Positions 47,811 to 57,200 of a DNA stretch of 64,000 nucleotides are shown here, one piece after another. The DNA is from Calliopum simillimum (Eukaryota; Arthropoda; Insecta; Diptera; Lauxaniidae), in NCBI GenBank assembly GCA_951812925.1, contig OX638370.1:116574897-116638896 (forward strand). Reading direction: 5' to 3'. The notes under the pieces are model-generated. The model did not search any database and had not been told where the DNA came from. It saw only the letters and a program-made list of their open reading frames with translations. Position numbers and translations under genes: made by a program. How positions within the stretch are numbered: position 1 is the first letter of the stretch; each line of letters starts with the position of its first letter.

Positions 47811-49156
47811 TTACGAAGGTTCTGGGAGGTGATAGAAGAGGCCTAGGCTAACAAAAAATTGCACCCGGAGGGGGGTCTAAAATGTACCCCTAAGGAGTTA
47901 TAGTGTTAAAGCTGATTTTCTGACTTCTTTTAGAAAAAAACTTTCTTGGATCACCCTAACGTTTTAGGGAAAACAGTTTTATAGCAAAGTTTTAACTAAT
48001 TGTAAGAGCTTTCAGATAGTGTAAATGTTTTATAGGGTTTAAAAGGATTTTGCAAAGTTCTGGACCTTTAATGTTGATATTTTAATTTTTGTTCCCCATT
48101 TTTTGACTTTGGCGACCATTTTAGTATGAAAAAGGTTCTTTTTAAATATCCTTTTATATTTTCTTTTTTTTTTTAATTTTCGTTAAATTTCCTCTAATCC
48201 GATAGTTCAGTTATCATATCAGTTTTTTTGATTGAGGAAAAAATACTTTTCCGTTTGAAGGCTCCAGTAAATAAAGAACAGCACCCACATCATAGCAAAA
48301 TTAGTCTTGGTCTTGAGTCTTGTTCTTGATAATTTTGCGAGACCAAGACCAAGACCAAGACTCTGATATTTCTGTAAGACCAAGACCAAGACCAAGATTG
48401 CTATGATCTTAGTCTTGGTCTTGCTCACGATAATCGTCAAGACCAAGACAGCTCTTCAGTCTTAGTAATTTGTAGTTAAAAGTTGTTTCACTCCCGTTTT
48501 GAAGATAAAAGCATCTCTCAATTTGTATTGTATTTTGGTATCTTAAAAACCCAGCGTCTTTGAAAAAATATAGTTTCGAAATTCTGAATACTCAATATCT
48601 CTGAAAATTTTTTAAAAACCAAGACCAAAACCATAGCAGTCTTGGTTTGCTCATCACTACATCATATGCAGCGCAACGCATGCGAGTAACCCGTGTGTTA
48701 CATAAAAAAGTATTGTTTTCTAACCTCAATCAAAAAAATTGGTATGACAAATGACCTATCGGATTAAAAAAAATTTAACGGAGATTTCAAAAATAATTAC
48801 AAAAGGCTATATTAATAGGACCTTTTTCTTACTAAAATGGCCGTCAAAGTCAAAAAATGGGGAAAAAAATTTAAATATCAATTTTAAAGGTCCAGAACTA
48901 TGCAAAATCCTTATAAACCCTTTAAACCATATACTCTATCTGAAAGCTCTTATAATTAGCTAAAACTTTGCCATAAAAATGTTTTCCCTAAAACATTAGG
49001 GTGATCCAAAAATTTTTTTTTTCTGATACAAGTCAGAAAAACAGTTTTAACGCTATAACTCCTTAGGGGTACATTTTAGACCCCCTCTCCGGGCACAATT
49101 TTTTATTAGCCTAGGCCTCATCTATCACCTCTTAGAAGCTTCGTAACCTTATGCAA
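47811..49156. mobile_element. foldback family A copy 2, most complete
   Basis: Termini are TTGCATAAGGTTACGAAG and its inverse. Shared inner words are GTCTAAAATGTACCCCTAAG, TTTAGTATGAAAAAGG and GGCCGTCAAAGTCAAAAA. The centre (48270-48660) is filled by a GACCAAGACCAA repeat not found in copy 1. Confidence 0.85.
48300..48650. repeat. GACCAA hexamer-type repeat
   Basis: ACCAAGACCAAGACC and its inverse GGTCTTGGTC occur in runs at 48340-48440, with weaker copies to 48640. Direct and inverse runs face each other and could pair. The minus ORF here with LGLGLGL is a product of the repeat. Confidence 0.7.
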
Positions 49157-49741
49157 TTGTATGTATGTAGTAACAACATATTTTTAATTGAAGAATTCAT
49201 TAAAACACTTATTAAAGGTATTTTTAGTATAACTTTTAAACTGGATCAAATAGGATTTCGTTAAAAACAGATTCTGAATCAGCAAAGGAAAAACAAATTT
49301 TTTCATCGAAACCGATTTTAGCGACACTTTTACATGTAAATAATTTTCTTCCGGATCACCGTGTATTGGGTGTCAATATAAAATGCTGAATTTTTGTTTA
49401 AAATTCACAACTGATTTGGGGTTAGGCAAAAAACCAAATAAAGCTATGAATAAGCTATATATATTGGCACCCATACACACACCAAACAAACTTTGCATTA
49501 TTTGTATATTTATTATGAAATAAAATCATATTCATTCACCTCACCATTTATTTTATTTAATTTATTCACCATTTATTTATCCGTGGTCACAACCCAACAT
49601 TTCTTACGTTGAAAACGTAATTTCCCAATGGGGAATGGAGCGCATCAATAGCGCTTCTGAAGCGCTCTAAAGCAGCAGTGAAGCGCATCTCTCTCGTTGC
49701 CAAAAGCGCTGAAATTAACATTGGCATGTCATTGGAACGAA

Positions 49742-49886
49742 GCGCTTCGCTCTCGCTACCAGAAATGCTCTTTGGATGCGCATCGCTCTCGCATCCAGAA
49801 ATGCTCTTTGGATGCGCATCGCTCTCGCTACCTGAAATGCTCTTTGGATGCGCATCGCTCTCGCATTCTGAAATGCTCTTTGGATG
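49742..49886. repeat. 36-bp tandem repeat, array 1 (4 units)
   Basis: The unit is GCATCGCTCTCGCATCCAGA followed by AATGCTCTTTGGATGC. Alternate units carry CTACCA in place of CATCCA, giving a 72-bp higher-order pattern. As 36 is divisible by three, several frames stay open on both strands (12-residue repeats such as SLPEMLFGCA). These are not taken as genes. Confidence 0.9.
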
Positions 49887-49969
49887 CTTTTTGGATGACA
49901 ATAAAAATATTTAAAAAATTTATTTTTAATTGAAATTTTACGTCTTTCGTCAACAAAGACACATCAGAC

Positions 49970-50165
49970 TATTATTTTTTTTTTTTTTTTTTTGATGTAA
50001 TTATAATTATTTTTATTTTACTAAATTAATTCTAATTGAAAAATTGCAAGTTGAAAACTTTTGTGTTAGGTCTGGGCCGGAGTTGAACCGAGGACCTCAC
50101 GGTTGCTACAACTCTCAATCGCAGTGCCAGTCGCTAGACCACTGCTCTATCATCGCGCTCTTACG
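49970..50165 (-). mobile_element. tRNA-derived SINE
   Basis: On the minus strand the unit begins near 50165 with a tRNA-like head. The A box resembles GATAGAGCAGTGG, and the B box is GGTTCAACTCC at 50089-50079. An AT-rich body follows, ending in an A run (T run at 49975-49993 on the plus strand). It lies between the two 36-bp arrays. Confidence 0.65.
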
Positions 50166-50215
50166 AAGACGACTTATTGATTTATTTTGTTTTGTACGTT
50201 AATACGTGACCGAAA

Positions 50216-50380
50216 GCGCATCGTTCTCGCTACCAGAAATGCTCTTTGGATGCGCATCGCTCTCGCATCCAGAAATGCTCTTTGGATGCGCATCGCTCTC
50301 GCTACCAGAAATGCTCTTTGGATGCGCATCGCTCTCGCATCCAGAAATGCTCTTTGGATGCGCTTCGCTCTCGCTACCTA
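50216..50380. repeat. 36-bp tandem repeat, array 2 (4.5 units)
   Basis: Same unit and same alternation of CTACCA and CATCCA as array 1. Further scraps (CTCTTTGGATGCGAGAACG) continue to about 50465. The two arrays are probably one array split by the SINE and its flanks. Confidence 0.9.
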
Positions 50381-50727
50381 TAGCGCAGAAAATATGCGCA
50401 TACAAATCAGCTCTTTGGATGCGAGAACGATGCGCATCGCTATTGCATCTTGGGGATGCGCATCGAAATTTTCTGTTGGGTTATTACAAAAGTTTTTACG
50501 GTATGTTTTCCTGCTCCGTTGAAAACGTAAGTTTTATTACAAAAGTTTATACGGTATGTTTTCCTTGTTTAAGTAAGATATCTCAAAAACCGTATGAGAA
50601 ACAGCAATTCTAAGGCCGGATTCGGATTCACCATTGCAAAATACATTAAATAATGTACTAGTTTTGTTTGTTTTCTGGTTTATTTTTTTTTTTTTTTTCT
50701 TAATTTTTTGTATTTTTCCTTACGTTG

Positions 50728-51882
50728 CACACTGGTTCAAAATCCTTAAAAGCTGGCCAAAAGTCGAAAAACAAAGTTTTTTTAAATTAACTTTTTATGA
50801 ACCGTAATGTCTAACAGATATCCATAGACCTCAAAAAATTTGTAAGAAAGATCCAGGTATTCCTACTATGCTCTTGGGATCTCTCCAAAAGTACGCTTCT
50901 CAGGCGCAAAATTCTGTGAGTATAAAATAAATATTTAGTGTTCATTGTAAAAATTGTGTGGTTATTTTAAAACTGAATCGATTTTAATGTTTGAATATGG
51001 AATCTCTTTGTAAAAGAAAATACTATCGAACCTCTAAATTCAAAACTTGCAATAATTTACACTTTTTTGACAGTTGTGATTAACTTAAAATCAAATTATT
51101 TTACAAAATCAGTTTGCAATGGTTATGAAAAAAGGCCAGAACTAATTTATACCATGTCATACTACCTAAATTTTTTGGATTTAAGAAGATTGAAGCCTTT
51201 TCTAACAAATATAAAAAAATTGAGGTGTTCTTTTTTGCACCTTTTGTTTGACGCGATTTTTTCTGAAGCACCCATAGGAAAATTGAACTCATATTGCTTA
51301 TCAAGTGTCAATATGTGTTGCTCGCCTGAAATGGAAAAATTTTTATATTATTATACAGCTTATACTCCGTGATAACGGAATCTAAAATCCATTTTTATGT
51401 AGATTAATTTACCGTTGCAAACAACTCTATCAAAGTTAAAGTTTTGAAATAAATTTTTAAATTAGATATAAAAATTGTGCAAGTGATATTTTTTGCCTTT
51501 TCGAATCCACCATTTTGTTTTTTAAAAATCTAACATCAGATTCGTAATCAGTGAGCCCAAAAACCTCCGAGTAAATTTTTTTGTTGGATTTGGTTGAATA
51601 TTAATGCAATTCGTCCACCATTTTGAATCCGCCATTTTGTTTTTTAAAAATCTAATATCAGATTCGTAATCAGTGACCCCAAAAACCATCGAGCACATTT
51701 TTTTTTTTGGATTTGGTTGAACATTTATACAAATGGTTCGCCATTTTGAATATGCCAATTTATTTTTTAAAAACATCAAATTCGTAATCAGCGACCTCAA
51801 AAACCCCCAGATAAAAAATTTCGTCTCGAAATTTTAATGATTTCGACTTTTGGCCAGCTTTTAGGGATTTTGAACCAGTGTG
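50728..51882. mobile_element. 1.15-kb TIR element, CACACTGG ends, 5-bp flanking repeat
   Basis: CACACTGGTTCAAAATCC followed by an AAAAGCTGGCCAAAAGTCG stretch stands at both ends in inverse orientation. CGTTG flanks both sides directly (50723-50727, 51883-51887). CACA ends with a 5-bp target duplication recall Transib-type elements, but no transposase is present. Inside lie three 122-bp tandem units and an unrecognised ORF (51067-51372). Confidence 0.75.
51503..51820. repeat. 122-bp tandem repeat, about 2.6 units
   Basis: Units start near 51503, 51625 and 51748. Each has GCCATTTTGTTTTTTAAAAA (with variants), CAGATTCGTAATCAGTGA and a TTGGATTTGGTTGAA stretch. The minus ORF across it shows the matching protein repeat and is not a gene. 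Confidence 0.85.
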
Positions 51883-51887
51883 CGTTG

Positions 51888-54034
51888 TGTTACGTTATGT
51901 TACTTAACATTTCAGCATTTGCCTACAAGTATGCAATAATTTTTAATAATTAAAATTAACTAACCTTGCTTGTTTGTTTGATTCATAACATATTTATGTT
52001 TTAACATTTTGTATTAACATTTCATGTTAACTTTAAATTATGTAGTTAACACTTGAGAAATCTCTTATTCGCTTTTAGTGCCATCTGCTGTAATGTTATT
52101 GGCATATAATGAATGGTTGGTGTATTTGATAAAAACTTATCAAAGACAATAATCAATTGTCCATCTACAACAAAATCTACAAAAGACTTAGGAAAGCAAC
52201 CTATTGACAATTTAATTTTTGTAGATATAAAAGGAGTACTTTTCATGGTAGAGAAAAATTCACATTAAATTTTAGCAGTAAATTTGAAAATGCTCTAGTT
52301 TTGAGTACATACATACTTCCTACCTCATTTAAAAAATAATAAAAAATTATAAGAATTTCGGAAAAATATTACGGTAACAGGGGCTCTGTGGGAAGAATTC
52401 TTTATATTCAGCCATGTTCCGCAATCCGGGTGTTTTTAATTACTTTTCATTTAGGACATGTTGTGTTTGGATTCGACCACTGAAGTTTCTACTGCAGAAG
52501 TAGGTTATATACGTATTGGGCCTCAAGAATTTTTTCCCAGACAGCCTTAGAGTCTCCAGTCTGAGAAAAAATTGTCGAGAATGTTTATTCATGATAAGGC
52601 GATTTTGAAATGATTGATAAACAGTAAAAGATTTGTAATTTTTGTAAAAGTAATAAAATGTATCTTTATTGGTTTAATTTTCCTGATGCACAGCAAAGTA
52701 CATGCTTAAAATATAAAGTTATTTGTATATAAGTATATGTACATGCAAATATACTACATAATGTATATGTAACTATATTGAATATTTGCTTTACATGTGT
52801 GTTTGTGTGTGTATTAAATTTAATATCGTTTATGTAGGCATGCATCATAACATATAAAAATAAATCGTACATATTTATGTAAGTATGTAATCATGTAAAG
52901 TTAATGACATCGATATATGTATAGGTAAATGTGGTTAAAGCATATAAGCATGATAATAAAAAAATTTATGCATATTTATTTTTAAATGTTTGTAATACAA
53001 CAATTTAAAGTAAATAATGAAGAAGAAAGACAGAAATTTTGAAAAAAGATTTCTTGAAAATTTTAACATTTAAAATGCTAGTAAAGCAAAAAAATTACAC
53101 TTTTCTCCTCAAAATATTGCAAATTTTTCATAATTTTCCAAAAACAAATTTTAGAAATTTTTTTCAAGTGACGCAATCTGACAAAAGCTACACCTTAAAT
53201 TGACAAAGTACAATTTTCAGCAGAGTATAGTACAGTACAGTAAAATACGGAACAGTACAGTACAGTACTTTTATTTGGTGGTGTTTTGCAACAAACGCTA
53301 CAAATGTAGATGAACTACGAGATGGTTTTAGTGAATATTTTAAGTTCTAGATAGCATAAGAATTCATTTTTTCAAACCACTCACTACCCAACTCAAACTT
53401 TAATCTTACTTAAGATATATCAAAACTGTCTGTTCTCAAATTCAGCATTCGAAATACCATAACATTGTCAATTTATGACATATTTTGATCATACGCTTCA
53501 GAATTTTATACTTTATCCATGACAGCATGGTAAAATTTGACCTCTAGCCATATAAAACACCTTTTGTCAGCTCACGACACATATTAAATTTAAAATAAAT
53601 TCTAGCAAAGCTTTATTTAGTTAATTTTCTTTTCATCAGCGTAAATGTGAACTTAAGCATAGTGGAAGAACTTAAACTCTCGAAAATTTTGTTAAATTAA
53701 ATACAAACTAAGGTTAAGTATAAAGTACTCGTACACTACTAATAATAAAGCAATAGGCAAAAACTTTGCTTCTGCTCAAGACTGTCTAACATAAACATTT
53801 TAAATTTAGTTTTTTGTTTTTACTCTTTTTTTCTTTAAATAATACATTTACAAATTAAATTAATAAGTTTTTTAAATTATATATTTGCGACTGAAATTCG
53901 GTACATCCACCATAACACGTTGGCTGCTCCTTTCATTTTACGTAGACACCATTTTGCATTGATCAACACAATTTCTGTTCGATCGAAAGCTTTCAACAAA
54001 ATTAACACTGTAGTGGAGCTCAAGTGGAGCCCCC
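51888..54034. other. non-coding; 3' side of conu
   Basis: TACAGTACAG-type repeats lie at 53225-53270 and TATATGTA-rich sequence at 52720-52920. 53270-54034 probably includes the conu 3' UTR. No other gene seen. Confidence 0.4.
53612..53617 (-). terminator. candidate polyadenylation signal of conu
   Basis: AATAAA on the minus strand lies about 420 nt after the conu stop codon. It is the first canonical hexamer I see downstream. Another copy follows near 53270. In such AT-rich DNA the hexamer is common, so this is only the best candidate. Confidence 0.35.
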
Positions 54035-54214
54035 CTAGATGATCAAACGATGTACATGACTTGGATTAACTGATTGTTGACGTGATACTGTATGATTGTT
54101 ATTGTTGTTGTGATTGACATTTGTACCAATACTAACAACTGCACCATTACCATTGGTCACATGCAGCAGCGATGTTGTCGCTTTGACACGTCGATGTATG
54201 CCACCACGTTTGCC
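54035..54214 (-). CDS. conu: conu exon 9 (carboxyl end, stop)
   Basis: This exon codes residues 630-688, starting GKRGGIHRRVKATTSLL and ending VHRLII before TAG at 54037-54035. A run of His/Asn codons reads VNHNNNNNH. The acceptor is CTTCCAG, and the phase joins exon 8 without a shift. The basic start could bind membranes or RNA; nothing in it shows a known domain. Confidence 0.8.
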   Translation of the reverse strand, partial: GKRGGIHRRVKATTSLLHVTNGNGAVVSIGTNVNHNNNNNHTVSRQQSVNPSHVHRLII

Positions 54215-57200
54215 CTGGAAGTAGAGAAAGGTTGTAAGAAAGAGTTGGATAATATTCGGCATTATAGATTTAAGAGTCCCCAAAATCGATTGTTTGGAAA
54301 ACTGGATAAACCTATTTAAAAGAATTGTCCAAGGAATGTTGATGTTTGTCCACCCTTTCTAATGCTTGTCCACACTATTAAATGTTTGTATACCCTTAGT
54401 TCAAAAGATAAGACTTAAAAATAAGTCTCTGAAAGACCGTGAATTCGCCGCAAAAAAATCAGAGAATTCAACGTTTCTGTTTAGTTCGATTGTCCATTGA
54501 ACGCTTTTTTTGTCCACTCTTTATTTTCTTTTGTCCACCTTTGGTTCAAAAGATATATCAATGTCTGTCCACATTTCATTTTCGTTTGTCCATCTTTAGC
54601 TTATAAAGTTGTTTAATGCTCGATATTTTTTAAAATACTTCGGAAACAATTTTTCAAACTTTAAAAAAGAGTTTTATTTTTAAATCATATTGCATTCGAA
54701 TTGCCGACATGTGTCCATGTTTGTCCATAACCAATCAAAAAAGTTGGATGAACTCAAAATACTTAGTGCGTTCAATTTTCCATCAAACGTGCATGTTTGT
54801 CCACATAAGGGAGTTTAATTAAACTGGACAAATCTTCGACATTCCATGGGCAATCATTTAAAAGAAATATTTTCCAATTTTTCTTGACTTTATCACGCAT
54901 ACCCCAACCAAACTCTTCCTCAACTCGACTTACCTGTCTTGCCTTTGATGACTTAGATTCCTCGATAAGACTATTGGGTACCTGAAAGAGCGCTTCACCG
55001 CGCGTTATCATCATATTGGTGAGGCGACAGCACTGTGCCGCCATTTTGACTTGCTCCTCAATGCTATTTTTATCTGTCGGATGTATATGACGTGGCGGAA
55101 AGAATGACGGTGCAATGATGGTAGCAACATTGTGTAGATTCATTTTATTCGAATCCTTTTGTTCGACAACATTATTGAGAAAACGCAATAGTGAACGCAA
55201 AGTATTGCGATTTTCATGTGGCAACATTTGAGTGATGGTTGACAGCGCTTTCGATTGATCGGTGGGCGGGAGAGCATGACACTGATAGAAAAGTTGTATG
55301 AGCTCATTGGTGAGCAACGGTTGTGGTAGTTCGCGTAACCAACGTTTCAGCAGCGCACTCAAATCATGCACGCTGGCAGAGCTCAAAAGATGGGAGAATT
55401 TTTTTGGTTTCTGATAGAAAGACGATTCCAATTCCTGGTAAAGTAATTCAGTCTGTGGAGAAAAATAAGAGAAAATACTATACTTAGAAAGATATTCTCG
55501 AACCGCATTGAACTGCTTACCTTTTGTTTATGACCAGCGACACGAAGTATACCCTCCTCTTTAGCACCACGTTTGGTCAATTCAGCAAGCAGACCTTCCA
55601 GGAAAAAAGGCACCAATGTTGAATCTTTACCGCTGATCTGTTGATCGCGTCTGATGAGCGCATTAAGTGAAACACCAAAAAGGTTACCCTCTTCTTTGCG
55701 GCGTCGCTTGAACGGTTTTCGTTTGTCTAAGCTCACATGATGCCGATCAAAGAGTGTGGCCAATTCCAGCCAGAAGACTGGCTGTAAGCGTTTCAATTCT
55801 GTTTCGGGTATCGTATCAATATCGCTGCAAAATTCAAGTGAGGTATCGCTGCTATCAACAACATCCTGTTAGGAAAAACAAAACAAATGTTTAATATGAA
55901 CAATGGCAAACAAGTGACTCTGCTGTGTACTTACCACTCCATCCTGACTAGAGGTCTCACGGCACATGCTCTCAAAGCTGATGCCATCTCTTGATGATGG
56001 CGAATTTTGTACGCTCTGTGGCGGTGTATCCAAGTGAATTTTATTTAAAATCTTTTGTGGTGAAGTCTCCGGCGATGAGGTGTTTGAAGAGCGTGCACCA
56101 TTCGAAAGGCATTCATCGCTGGAATCACCCGAAGAGGTGTTGTTATCACTTTGCGAATCCTGTTGCATTAATTGACCGCGTGCGCGTCTACAGTTGGAGA
56201 AATTGAAAAGATACTATTAAACACTTTCGCAGAGTATAGATCATTCGAAGTAACTTACCCTACTGAACATGATGGATCTGAGCCCGAGCGATTACGTGGT
56301 ATGTGTATTGTGCCAATGCGTGAGAAGCCCAAAAGTTCAATGCCATCAGCCGAATACATTGGTATATCACAACGTACATGTGAACCGCGAAAAAGATCGG
56401 AAGCACCTTTCAATGGCGCACTGGGTGTACGTCGCAATTTCTGTTTTAGATTTTTGGCCATTGGAAAATGCAGCGAAGGATGTCCATGATGACCTACGCT
56501 GTCTGTTGTGCCATGATCAAAAATTGTGACAAAACTTGGTCTGAAAAATGCCAAAATTATTTCTAACATATTTAGGATAATATTTAAATAACAAAAAGAA
56601 GTTTTATAGAAAATATACAATTTTTTTGAATTTTGAGTATTTGAAAAGAAAATTGAAATTTAAAAACAGAAATGTACAAAAGTATGCAAAACCGACCCAA
56701 ATAGGAAAGTGAAATGAAATTTGTTTTCAAAAAATGCAAAGACCTCTTTTAGCTTTGGAATGAGTCAAAAGGACTGAGAAAGAAAGAAGCTGTAGGAGCT
56801 TAAATGATACATAAAAAGGCTTTTATACTCCAAAATTCAAGTCAGTCAGTCAGTTTTAAGTAGAATTGGTTCATTTGATTCCAAAAAAAAACATAAATTT
56901 TCAGTATTTCTTCACTTACATTGACGCATTTCCCCAGACTTCATCGCCGTGTATAGAATCGAGTGAGTCAGGTGTGGCGCTGCGTGAGCGTGTTCCAGTA
57001 CTAGATTCCTATTAAATTGAGAGAGAGAGATGATTACGATGTTATACTCATATATATAATAATAGTTCAACTGAAACTTACATCAAAATCTCGAAAAACA
57101 TCTCGTATGTCGGGTTTACGTTTTTGACGTGACTTCGTGCGTCCACGCACGGTATGATTGAGCGCACGTACGCGCTGTTTGATCGCTTCGGCATGTGGCT

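Larger units (their letters stand above)
47598..49363. mobile_element. 1.77-kb nested palindrome: outer TIR element around foldback family A
   Basis: CACGGTGATCCGGAAG at 47598 is mirrored ending at 49363. The outer arms run about 200 bp, for example TTAGCGACACTTTTAC on the right and its inverse on the left. They continue directly into the arms of family A (47811-49156). Either a family A element entered the centre of an older palindromic element, or both are one compound element. Confidence 0.8.

Noticed and set aside
48219..48446. ORF with LGLGLG repeats
   Set aside because: Produced by the GACCAA repeat in a foldback loop.
49587..50613. Long ORFs on both strands with 12-residue repeats (HPKSISGSESDA, SLPEMLFGCASL)
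   Set aside because: They follow from a 36-bp tandem repeat whose length is divisible by three, which keeps several frames open. No flanking coding signal.
51522..51800. Minus-strand ORF with repeated protein text
   Set aside because: It is the translation of the 122-bp tandem repeat inside a transposon.
56172..56529. Plus-strand ORFs over conu exon 5
   Set aside because: They are shadows of the conserved minus-strand exon.
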